Below, piece by piece: positions 1-5,960 of a DNA stretch of 6,690 nt. The DNA comes from a bacterium. Its GTDB lineage: Bacteria; Dependentiae; Babeliae; Babeliales; RVW-14. Both the position numbers and the translations under genes were made by a program. Numbering within the stretch: the stretch's first letter is position 1; every line of letters begins with the position of its first letter. The DNA lies in contig RGUK01000080.1 in the NCBI GenBank assembly GCA_010027825.1, positions 1 through 6,690 on the forward strand, given 5' to 3'. The notes under the pieces are model-generated. The model did no database searches. It was not told the origin of the DNA and worked only from the letters and a program-made list of their open reading frames with translations.

Positions 1-656
1 TCGGCAGTCGAAACACGCAGTTCGGTTTCAAGCAGACGGGTTGCAACGAACATCAGAGCAGGCGGAACAATCAGCTTGCGCGGCTTGGCGGCAATCAGCA
101 GACCACGTTCATCAGTCCACGCAGCGATTTGAATCACGGCGTTTTCCAACGAGGTTTCGTTCAGGTCAGCGGCGGTTGCCGGGGTGTTGCTATTGGTGCC
201 ACCAGAAATCAACGGGTGAGCGGTCGAGAACAGCGAGACGCCGTCGCCACCAACATAACCCGAGTTGAAGCCGTTGTTCAGAACGTTAGCGGCCTTGACT
301 TGCTTGGTGTAAGCCATACCACGGGCCAGAGCCTTGGTGTAACGAGCCGACAGCGAGTCGTAGAGGTTGTCCTCAACAGCTTCTTCAGTCAGCGAGAAAC
401 CCAAAGCGATGGTTTCGTGGTTGTAGCGTGCAGTCCAAGCTTCTTGCGCGTTGTCGTAACGAATTGCACTACCTTCGTTCTTGACCGGTGCTGCGCTGAA
501 GCCCGACAGCTTGGTTTCTTCTTCAAAGCTACGTTCCGAAGATTCGGTTTCGTAGATTTCCTTATGTTCCTCGCCGTAGCGAGCGTACTCCAAACCGAAC
601 AGCGCATTAAGGCCGGGCAGGAGTTCTTTGAGTAGCTGGGCACGAGAAATTGCCAT
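1..656 (-). CDS. Major capsid protein, N-terminal 218 residues (3' end outside window)
   Basis: This open frame runs from ATG at 656-654 to the window edge without a stop. It encodes the shell subunit. Recognisable parts are the N-terminal MAISRAQLLKELLPGLNALF, a Glu-rich arm (YGEEHKEIYETESSERSFEEE, about 27-48, read here in part), TARYNHETIALGFSLTEEAV (76-94), and VLNNGF, then GGDGVSLFSTAHPL (136-149), DLNETSLENAV (164-174), DERGLLI (182-188) and KLIVPPAL (194-201). The LNNGF/DGVSLFSTAHPL pattern resembles Mu-like gpT and other HK97-fold capsid proteins. Codon choice is strongly biased (Tyr TAC 8 of 9, Asn AAC 11 of 13, Lys AAG 8 of 9), as expected for a highly made protein. The missing C-terminal part should contain the rest of the HK97 fold. 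Confidence 0.88.
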   Translation of the reverse strand, partial: MAISRAQLLKELLPGLNALFGLEYARYGEEHKEIYETESSERSFEEETKLSGFSAAPVKNEGSAIRYDNAQEAWTARYNHETIALGFSLTEEAVEDNLYDSLSARYTKALARGMAYTKQVKAANVLNNGFNSGYVGGDGVSLFSTAHPLISGGTNSNTPATAADLNETSLENAVIQIAAWTDERGLLIAAKPRKLIVPPALMFVATRLLETELRVSTA

Positions 657-664
657 GATTTAGT

Positions 665-671
665 CTCCTTA
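665..671 (-). promoter_or_regulatory. Strong ribosome binding site TAAGGAG of the major capsid gene
   Basis: TAAGGAG precedes ATG (656-654) with eight bases between (ACTAAATC). The TAA doubles as the stop codon of the decoration gene. This is the same seven-base signal as at the decoration gene, marking the two genes expected to be most abundant. Confidence 0.82.
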
Positions 672-1484
672 AGCGACGTAATAGCGATGTGCGCCGAAGT
701 TCAGTTTCACCAGAACTTCAGGGGTTTGAACAAGCGCCAAGGTGCCAGCGGTCACCGATGCCGAAACAACGGACAGGGTGGCAGTACCGTCAGAAGCAAC
801 GGTAGAGGCAGCAGTAGTGGCGGTGCCCGAATAGCTCAACTGGCCGTTGATTACGTTAAACACGTCGGTACCAATCGGAATCACCAAGCCCGGAGTAGCG
901 CCGGTAATAGCCAAGCTGGTCGAAGACGAGCTACCAGCAGTCGTGGCCGAGCTGCTAGTTTGGCTGTCAGGAACCAGACCCAAAACGCGGAAACCACCAC
1001 CAGAAGCATTCGAGGTGCTTGCAATAACTGCACCAGCGCCGTTGCCAGTCGAAGCCGAACCGGTCAGGGTGTTACCAGCCATGTTTGCACCAAGGTTCAA
1101 CAGCGAAGCCGAAGCAATCGTGGTCGAAGATGCGCCAGCAGTAACAGCCGTTTGGAACACCGAATCCGGGTCATCACCAACGATTGCAGTGATGTCGCCA
1201 GCAAGGACGTTGCCCGGATAATACTGAGCAAACTGACGTTGCTTGGTGGTCGGGTTGGTGTAGTAGCAACCCAAGAACACGCCAACGGTGGTGTTGGTGG
1301 TGCTGACGGGCTTGGTAGCTTGAATGATTAAGCCACCAGAAATGGTAACGAAGTCACCGTAGTAAATCGCGGTGCCGTAGTTGTAAGCAATCGGGTAGTT
1401 GCGGGTCGAACCTGCAAACACCTGACCGCCAATTAGGTTTACGGGTTTGAAGCCGTAAGCCGCAGAAACAGTTGGATAAGCCAT
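669..1484 (-). CDS. Virion structural protein, probable capsid decoration protein, 271 residues
   Basis: The N-terminal half (1-112) looks compact and conserved: AYGFKPVNLIGGQVFAGSTR (9-28), NYGTAIYYGDFVTI (35-48), GVFLGCYYTNPTTKQRQF (68-85) and GDDPDSVFQTAV (103-114). Residues 115-250 are dominated by Ser, Thr, Ala and Gly, with short beta-type segments such as FRVLGLVPD (165-173). The C-terminus returns to an ordered pattern (EVLVKLNFGAHRYYVA, 256-271). There is no signal peptide, membrane helix or enzyme motif. The position immediately before the capsid gene and the strong ribosome binding site suggest an abundant virion protein, most simply a decoration protein on the outer shell. Tail or fibre roles are less likely from position. 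I recall similar proteins beside capsid genes of aquatic phages, but this is unverified. Confidence 0.8.
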   Translation of the reverse strand: MAYPTVSAAYGFKPVNLIGGQVFAGSTRNYPIAYNYGTAIYYGDFVTISGGLIIQATKPVSTTNTTVGVFLGCYYTNPTTKQRQFAQYYPGNVLAGDITAIVGDDPDSVFQTAVTAGASSTTIASASLLNLGANMAGNTLTGSASTGNGAGAVIASTSNASGGGFRVLGLVPDSQTSSSATTAGSSSSTSLAITGATPGLVIPIGTDVFNVINGQLSYSGTATTAASTVASDGTATLSVVSASVTAGTLALVQTPEVLVKLNFGAHRYYVA

Positions 1485-1490
1485 TTATAG

Positions 1491-1497
1491 CTCCTTA
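1491..1497 (-). promoter_or_regulatory. Strong ribosome binding site TAAGGAG of the decoration gene
   Basis: TAAGGAG is followed by six bases (CTATAA) and ATG at 1484-1482. It is a near-complete Shine-Dalgarno sequence, and its TAA is also the stop codon of the preceding 147-residue gene. It fixes the start and suggests high expression. Confidence 0.8.
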
Positions 1498-1938
1498 TTT
1501 AGTTCCATTACCAAATCCGCCGCCTCTGCTAGTGCTAGAACGCTTCTCACTAAACATAGGCATGCGGGGGTCGTTGTTGCGCAGGAAGCTGTTATCTACA
1601 GAATCCATTTGAGCTTGCGTATGCTTTTCAAAATATTCGTTACGAGCATCCACACGTTCAGTTGGCATCTTGCACAACATGAGTCCACCCAATTCAACAT
1701 TGCCATTAGCACTGGCCTGAAGCTGGAGTTCAGGATGGTCTTCGGCTCGAACCGGTTCCCAACCTTCTCGCATCTTCTTGGACACGTTAGACGGGTCCGC
1801 TTGACCAAGAATGGCAGTTGCAATCCAACGAAATGAATAGCCGGGTTGCGGAGTAGGTACTGGCAGTGTGCTAGGTGGGACATACACTGCACGAGTAGTA
1901 GTGGCGCGGGTTTCAATATCGCGAGGGGTGCGGGTCAT
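1495..1938 (-). CDS. Hypothetical phage structural-module protein, 147 residues
   Basis: I do not know its function, although the pattern is familiar from memory as a recurrent uncharacterised neighbour of capsid genes in aquatic phages. Visible parts are a Thr/Arg-rich N-terminus, a Pro-rich segment YVPPSTLPVPTPQPG (19-33), a compact core (34-93: YSFRWIATAILG, NVSKKMREGWEPV, EDHPELQ, ELGGLMLCKMP), a helix around 96-113, and a flexible Ser/Gly/Arg-rich tail (132-147). There is no signal peptide or membrane segment. The ATG at 1938-1936 lies one base after the scaffold stop and seven bases after GGAG. A longer form starting at a TTG at 2007 would overlap the scaffold gene by 68 bases and lacks support. 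A small head or head-tail joining protein is possible from position only. Confidence 0.82.
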   Translation of the reverse strand: MTRTPRDIETRATTTRAVYVPPSTLPVPTPQPGYSFRWIATAILGQADPSNVSKKMREGWEPVRAEDHPELQLQASANGNVELGGLMLCKMPTERVDARNEYFEKHTQAQMDSVDNSFLRNNDPRMPMFSEKRSSTSRGGGFGNGTK

Positions 1939-1939
1939 T

Positions 1940-2887
1940 TTAGTTCTCCATCGTTTTGAGATATGCTTCAGCATATTGCTTGGGGCTAAGGCCAAACTTC
2001 TTGGCAAGGGCTACTTGAGTCTTAGTTAGCTGAACTCGTTTACCCACACCAGTGCGGCCCACAGGGGCAACCACAGTTGCTGGTTTCTTAGCCTGTTGAA
2101 CAGGCTTAGCTGTTTCCCCAAATACGGCTGGAAAAACTTCCCGCATGCGAGCGTCAATTCGCTCGTAATATTCATCCGGTGTACGCTTGGGGTCTACCCC
2201 TTGGTTCACCAGTTTCTGATGCAGCCCGAGAGCAAAACTAGTTAGCTCTTCGTATCCCGGCGAGCCGAACCACTGGTTTTTTTGCTGCCAGCGCAGAGTT
2301 CGTTCGTCTAACGTCGGGGGTTGTACGGCTGTTTGCTCACTATATACAGGGTATTCTACTTCTTGTAAAGGGGTAGGTTTATAAACCTTTAATTGCTCCA
2401 TGCGCATCTTGGCTTCCGCCAGTGCTTCCTGCGCTGCCAGCATCTCGTCAGAGTCATAACTTTCTTGAGCTTCTTTAAACTTACGCCGAGCCATTTCAAG
2501 TTCGGTTTCAGCCTGCTTCTTTAATGTCTCTGTGAAAGTCTCTTGGCCCGTATTAACATATTCTCTGAGGCGCTTATTCTCATCAATAACATATTGCGCA
2601 AACTTCAGAGCTTCTTCTTTCTCGCGCTGTGCTGCTTCCTTGGCACGACGTTCATCATGCCGGGCGTGAGTAAGTTCTTTAATACGGCCCTTAACCTTAT
2701 CGCCATACTGTTCGATTTCTTCGTCAGTAGGGTCCTCAATTTCTTTATCTAAAGGACGACGGTTCCGGTCTTCTTCCGGAGTATCGTCTACAACTTCTAA
2801 ATCAATATCGCTTTCAGAGTCAATATCTACTTCAAAATCCTCTTCAGCACGGGAGTTAACTTCATACTTCAATTCATTTTCTGACAT
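1940..2887 (-). CDS. Phage head scaffolding protein, 315 residues
   Basis: The composition and plan fit an internal scaffold, which shapes the procapsid and then leaves it. Residues 1-62 are very acidic (DIDSESDIDLEVVDD, EEDR, DPTDEEIEQ). Residues 65-167 form a charged, Glu/Lys/Arg/Ala-rich stretch predicted to be helical coiled coil. Residues 170-195 are a Pro-containing linker. Residues 196-256 form a second, more globular helical part (LRWQQKNQWFGSPGYEEL). The C-terminus after about 266 is basic and ends in a short helix (LTKTQVALAKKFGLSPKQYAEAYL); in P22-like scaffolds the basic C-terminal helix binds capsid protein. There is no catalytic motif suggesting a protease fusion. The ATG is preceded by GAGG at eight-base spacing. 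The position before the decoration and capsid genes supports the call. It was identified by composition and context, not by a recognised motif. Confidence 0.8.
   Translation of the reverse strand: MSENELKYEVNSRAEEDFEVDIDSESDIDLEVVDDTPEEDRNRRPLDKEIEDPTDEEIEQYGDKVKGRIKELTHARHDERRAKEAAQREKEEALKFAQYVIDENKRLREYVNTGQETFTETLKKQAETELEMARRKFKEAQESYDSDEMLAAQEALAEAKMRMEQLKVYKPTPLQEVEYPVYSEQTAVQPPTLDERTLRWQQKNQWFGSPGYEELTSFALGLHQKLVNQGVDPKRTPDEYYERIDARMREVFPAVFGETAKPVQQAKKPATVVAPVGRTGVGKRVQLTKTQVALAKKFGLSPKQYAEAYLKTMEN
1946..1949 (-). promoter_or_regulatory. Ribosome binding site deciding the start of the 147-residue gene
   Basis: GGAG lies inside the last codons of the scaffold gene, followed by seven bases that include the scaffold TAA, then ATG at 1938-1936. 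It favours this ATG over the in-frame TTG at 2007. Only one base separates the upstream stop from the start, a layout that favours coupled translation. Confidence 0.7.
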
Positions 2888-2895
2888 TTAATTTT

Positions 2896-2899
2896 CCTC
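2896..2899 (-). promoter_or_regulatory. Ribosome binding site of the scaffold gene, fused to upstream stop
   Basis: The minus strand reads TGAGGA, then AAATTAA, then ATG at 2887-2885. The TGA stop of the co-chaperonin gene forms the first bases of the Shine-Dalgarno sequence, so termination and re-initiation sites coincide. This supports the chosen scaffold start. Confidence 0.65.
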
Positions 2900-3293
2900 A
2901 CGCACGGGTAATTCCACGCGGGTCTTGAACGACGGCTTCAATCTGGTCATCGTTAAGCAGGCGGAACTCTTTACCGTGAATCTTAAAACGCGTACCCGAA
3001 TAGGCACGAACTAAAACGAAGTCACCCTCTGCACACCAAGGACCCGTAGGAAACTTGCGGTCATCCCTATATGCGTCAGGCCCCATCTTCATAACAAAAA
3101 GAATGGTGGTTGCATGCTCTTCCATCTTAGCCAAGCTATCCGGACGATACAGGCTGGTGCCATCAAACTTCTCATCAATCGAAGGAACCGCACAGAGAAC
3201 CTTCCAACCAGTGGGGTCGGGCAGTTGACGTGCGCTGGGTTCTACTGCTTCTTCGTTTTCATCAACTACAACTTCCGAATTTTCATTCGTCAT
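2898..3293 (-). CDS. GroES/cpn10-like co-chaperonin, phage-encoded, 131 residues
   Basis: The C-terminal half follows the cpn10 pattern: a GD turn (G90-D91), FVLVRAYSGTRFKIHGKEF (92-110), then LLNDDQIEAVV (112-122), matching the GroES segments around its VGD and its final ESDILAIV. The N-terminal strand WKVLCAVPSID (30-40) leads into a likely mobile loop at about 41-53 (EKFDGTSLYRPDS), where GroES has its GroEL-binding IVL tripeptide; here TSLY takes that place. Residues 1-22 are an acidic extension absent from GroES (97 residues in E. coli). By analogy with T4 gp31, it probably caps host GroEL to fold a phage protein, most likely the capsid protein. I chose the ATG at 3293-3291 rather than an upstream TTG at 3341, because that extension would overlap the preceding gene by 59 bases. 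Its ribosome binding site is weak, and translation is probably coupled through the 11-base overlap. Confidence 0.8.
   Translation of the reverse strand: MTNENSEVVVDENEEAVEPSARQLPDPTGWKVLCAVPSIDEKFDGTSLYRPDSLAKMEEHATTILFVMKMGPDAYRDDRKFPTGPWCAEGDFVLVRAYSGTRFKIHGKEFRLLNDDQIEAVVQDPRGITRA
3283..3293 (-). promoter_or_regulatory. 11-base gene overlap, probable translational coupling site
   Basis: The minus strand reads ATGACGAATGA. The ATG starts the co-chaperonin gene and the final TGA ends the 66-residue gene. No strong Shine-Dalgarno sequence precedes this ATG; AAAGAGAAAG lies upstream at rather long spacing. Ribosomes ending the upstream gene would be well placed to restart here. The overlap is seen in the sequence; the coupling is inferred. 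Confidence 0.6.
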
Positions 3294-3483
3294 CTTCGTC
3301 GTCTTTCTCTTTAGCGAGGTCGAGTAGCAACCGCTCTGCAAGGGCCAAGCCTCGAATCACCCCACACAGTTCTTTATAAGCAGAAAAATCAGCACAGACT
3401 CCGGTTGCCACATCGTCTGCGTAGTTGTTCATTTCTTTGCGCAAATACTCATCGAATAGCTTTGCGTTTACATAATCTTTCAT
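3283..3483 (-). CDS. Hypothetical small acidic-tailed phage protein, 66 residues
   Basis: I cannot assign a function. The protein looks mainly helical: an N-terminal part beginning MKDYVNAKLFDEYLRKEM, a middle with two cysteines (C30, C40), a helix around residues 41-58 (GVIRGLALAERLLLDLAK), and a strongly acidic end (KEKDDEDDE). No membrane segment or signal peptide is evident. It starts eight bases after the portal stop. GAGAG lies three bases before the ATG and a better GGAG lies twelve bases before it, so the ribosome binding site is not textbook. Its last 11 bases overlap the start of the co-chaperonin gene, which suggests translational coupling. It is probably real because it fills the gap exactly and keeps the operon's phase of tight packing. 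A minor head-assembly role would be a guess from position only. Confidence 0.75.
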   Translation of the reverse strand: MKDYVNAKLFDEYLRKEMNNYADDVATGVCADFSAYKELCGVIRGLALAERLLLDLAKEKDDEDDE

Positions 3484-3491
3484 TTTCTCTC

Positions 3492-5945
3492 TTATCTCCG
3501 TTTATTGAATTGCTCTTTGTTTTTTGCAATATCTACCCCAATGCGCACGCCTTCTGCGTGTTGTTCCATTTCCATTTTTTGTTTTGCTTCTTGCGCTTTC
3601 ATACCCATTTGCGCACCGGCTTTACGTTCTTCAGATTGAATACGCGCCGCTTCAAGCTGTAATTTAGCTTTGTCGATTTCAATGTCGGCCAGTGTTTTGG
3701 CTTTCTTAATCTCAACTTCCTGTGCCTTAAGCTGCAGCTCTTGTTGTTGAAGCTGCACAAGGGGGTCAGCGGCGGTTTCTTGTGCCTGTTGTTGGGCTTG
3801 TTGCTGAGCAACCTGAGCTTGGCTTTGTTGAAGTACCTGCGGTGCGGCCTGCGCAATCATGCGTGAAATCTGAACTTCCAACTCGGGCGGCATATCTTCA
3901 TCGGGCATCGGCAGGTCAACGCCAAGGGCTGCTTCAATCTTGTTGCGATAAGCGAAACCCAAGTGTTCTGCAATATGCGCAGACATCGCGGCCTGAATCT
4001 GCGAAGCCATCGGGCTTTGCCCAACCATCTGTTGAATAAGCGGGTCCTGCACTGCTGCCATATGCGCTGCAATGTGTGCTTCATGGTCTTGATACAGGAA
4101 CGCTTTGACCGGCTTGCCCTTGAGGATTGCCATGTTTTCACTGACGGGGTCACGCGGCTTCTGGTCATCATCAGTCGGCACCAGCTTGTCTGCATCTTTA
4201 ATACCTAGAACGTCAAGCATTTGGCGGTGCAGCGCGGGGAGGTCATAAATCTGCGGGGCAGATTGAGCCAGTTGAATCACAGCCTGATACTGAACAACCC
4301 GTTGCGACATCGTCGCTGCATTGGGGTCACTCACCGGAATAATGTCAACGTGGCTGTAGTCCGACTTCTTAGCGGTGGCCCGCCCTTCGTTTGGCTCGAA
4401 GTTATACGTGTCGTCGGTGTAGTCACGGATGATGGTGGAAAGGAGGCGAAGCTCCTGCTTGAACGAGTAATGCACCCGCGCCTGCACAGCAGACATCACC
4501 TTCAGCATCCGCTCCAGAATAGCCAGCGTAGTTCCGACAGGTGCTTGCGCACTCATGTCGCTGACCTTCATATCCGCCGTAGCAGCGAAGCGACGGCCTT
4601 CTTCAACAATCGTGCCCAGCAGGGTATACAGAACTTGCGACGGTTCTTTGTACGGCAGCGGCAAGATGTTGTCTCGGATAGCCCCACTACCAACATCAAC
4701 GTCACGGAACTCACCCGGAGCGATAGGCGTGTCATCGCCCTTTATGCGCAAGCCCCGCGACTTCAAGCCCCCCGGAAGATTAGCCAGAGTCCCCGCGTCA
4801 ACAAGCTGACGCATAATGGAAGTCGCACTCTTAGCGAAGCCACCGATGAGGTGGAACAGCCCGAAGCCATATGCACCAAAGCCGGGGATGTATTGATAGT
4901 GCACGAAGTGCTGGCGCTTCAGCTTGAGGTCATCGTCTTCACGCCAGTTACGGCGGATAGCCAAAATCTCGTTGGTGCCCCGAATGAACGTAACCACATA
5001 CGGCAAGGCAATGCCAGTCTTCTCGCCGTCTTCTTCATCTTCAAACCCCGGCAGGTCAAGGTCTACGTGGCATTCATACAGCTCGAAGCGGTCATCGTAG
5101 TTAGCGGAGAACCCGGTCTCCTCATCCTTCTTCTGGGTAATCTCATCCTTGAACTTGGTAGGCTCGCCAATCTCCACGTCCCGATAAAACCCAGCAACCT
5201 GTAACTTCAGGATGTCGTTCTTTGTCTTGCGCATGCGATGCGTAACGCGCTGACAGGTGGTAAGTTCCGTGGCCCCATACGGCAGGATGATGTCTTCAGC
5301 CGGTACAAACAAAGACACTTGCCGCTCTAGGCTGGGGTCGAAATACACTTTCTTAAACGCCGAACCCGTAGCCGGTAGGCTCCACAGCATGCGCTCATGT
5401 TCAGGACGGAACTCCGTCATACGCTCCGTCAACTGATAGTTCATATCTTCTTCAACGCGCTGGGCCGCTTCTTCTTTCTCGCGGGTCTGCTTACCAACAA
5501 TCTGCGTCTTGACCGGACCCTTGGCAGGGAACGTCTCCATAATCGTCTCGCTCTGGAAGCGGACGACAGCTTCAGTAATCATCGGGTGGAACACCCCGCA
5601 CGCTCCGCTCCAAGGCTCAGTGCGCTCCTCATACTTTAAACCTAGCAGCGTAAGACCTTCGCGGTACGCGTCTTCCCAATCTTTACGCGAAGCAATATCG
5701 TTACTAACATCACCAGCAAGGTCACCAGCAAGCGACTGCAAAGCACTTTCATCCATTTCCTCAGCAAGGTTGGCGTGGAAATCATCTTCGTTTTCGCCCG
5801 GTTCGATATGAATTTCCATATCGCCTGCTTTGATATTTACTTCTTCCGGGTCAACGATTTCAATTTCAATAGGTTCAGCGCCATCACCGGCGGCTGCTTC
5901 TTCGATTCCCTTGGGGGTTTGGTAAAGCGATTTGTCGATAGCCAT
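3492..5945 (-). CDS. Phage portal protein (head-tail connector), 817 residues
   Basis: The portal forms the ring at one capsid vertex through which DNA enters and leaves and to which the tail attaches. The call rests on its place directly after the terminase, its size, and its overall pattern: an acidic N-terminal extension (residues 1-70), a mixed alpha/beta core (about 85-600) with segments such as EPWSGACGVFHPMI (109-122) and HYQYIPGFGAYGFG (349-362), and a long helical, Gln-rich, charged C-terminal tail (about 703-817). The size and tail suggest the P22-like long-barrel portal class; P22's own portal is 725 residues. That class assignment is inference. A His-rich helical stretch lies at 618-661. 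The ATG start is supported by AAGGA six bases upstream. The TAA stop lies eight bases before the next gene. Confidence 0.9.
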   Translation of the reverse strand: MAIDKSLYQTPKGIEEAAAGDGAEPIEIEIVDPEEVNIKAGDMEIHIEPGENEDDFHANLAEEMDESALQSLAGDLAGDVSNDIASRKDWEDAYREGLTLLGLKYEERTEPWSGACGVFHPMITEAVVRFQSETIMETFPAKGPVKTQIVGKQTREKEEAAQRVEEDMNYQLTERMTEFRPEHERMLWSLPATGSAFKKVYFDPSLERQVSLFVPAEDIILPYGATELTTCQRVTHRMRKTKNDILKLQVAGFYRDVEIGEPTKFKDEITQKKDEETGFSANYDDRFELYECHVDLDLPGFEDEEDGEKTGIALPYVVTFIRGTNEILAIRRNWREDDDLKLKRQHFVHYQYIPGFGAYGFGLFHLIGGFAKSATSIMRQLVDAGTLANLPGGLKSRGLRIKGDDTPIAPGEFRDVDVGSGAIRDNILPLPYKEPSQVLYTLLGTIVEEGRRFAATADMKVSDMSAQAPVGTTLAILERMLKVMSAVQARVHYSFKQELRLLSTIIRDYTDDTYNFEPNEGRATAKKSDYSHVDIIPVSDPNAATMSQRVVQYQAVIQLAQSAPQIYDLPALHRQMLDVLGIKDADKLVPTDDDQKPRDPVSENMAILKGKPVKAFLYQDHEAHIAAHMAAVQDPLIQQMVGQSPMASQIQAAMSAHIAEHLGFAYRNKIEAALGVDLPMPDEDMPPELEVQISRMIAQAAPQVLQQSQAQVAQQQAQQQAQETAADPLVQLQQQELQLKAQEVEIKKAKTLADIEIDKAKLQLEAARIQSEERKAGAQMGMKAQEAKQKMEMEQHAEGVRIGVDIAKNKEQFNKRR
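3780..3830 (-). repeat. Gln-codon-rich low-complexity tract in the portal gene
   Basis: This stretch encodes portal residues 706-722, mostly Gln with Ala interspersed (QQSQAQVAQQQAQQQAQ). It begins the C-terminal tail and is followed by a charged heptad-like segment. Such tracts can change length by slippage, though the Gln codons appear to be a mix of CAA and CAG rather than a pure triplet run. Confidence 0.55.
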
Positions 5946-5951
5946 GTGTGT

Positions 5952-5956
5952 TCCTT
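5952..5956 (-). promoter_or_regulatory. Ribosome binding site of the portal gene
   Basis: The minus strand reads AAGGA, then six bases (ACACAC), then ATG at 5945-5943. This is a good Shine-Dalgarno match at normal spacing. It supports the chosen portal start and lies within the 15-base gap after the terminase stop. Confidence 0.75.
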
Positions 5957-5960
5957 GGGT

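Noticed and set aside
129..635. Plus-strand open frame of 168 codons and a minus-strand 84-codon frame at the window start
   Set aside because: Both overlap the capsid protein frame, which has clear family motifs and strong codon bias. The capsid gene simply lacks a stop inside the window.
687..1331. Plus-strand open frames of 214 and 124 codons opposite the decoration gene
   Set aside because: Both are antisense shadows of a Ser/Thr/Ala/Gly-rich gene, and their compositions (Arg/Ser/Gly-rich or Pro/Ala-rich) reflect that.
1939..2007. N-terminal extension of the 147-residue protein from a TTG codon
   Set aside because: It reads through scaffold coding sequence, and the ATG at 1938 has a well-placed GGAG.
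2543..2752. Plus-strand 69-codon frame that looks hydrophobic, like a small membrane protein
   Set aside because: It is antisense to the Glu/Lys-rich coiled coil of the scaffold gene; the complement of such codons commonly reads as Phe/Leu/Ile.
3294..3341. N-terminal extension of the co-chaperonin from a TTG codon
   Set aside because: It would overlap the upstream gene by 59 bases and has no good ribosome binding site. The added residues (MQSGCYSTSLKRKTTK) do not fit the cpn10 family.
3599..4195. Minus-strand 85- and 112-codon frames within the portal gene
   Set aside because: They are out-of-frame readings of the portal with Arg/Lys/Leu-rich nonsense composition and no separate ribosome binding site noticed.
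4221..5204. Long open frame of 327 codons on the plus strand
   Set aside because: It lies wholly antisense to the portal gene, its protein has no recognisable pattern, and it would break the uniform direction of the operon. Biased codons in the portal explain the open frame.
5946..5960. Possible promoter or terminator in the largest gap
   Set aside because: The gap is only 15 bases and is used by the portal ribosome binding site. No hairpin with a T run and no promoter boxes were seen there or in any other junction.
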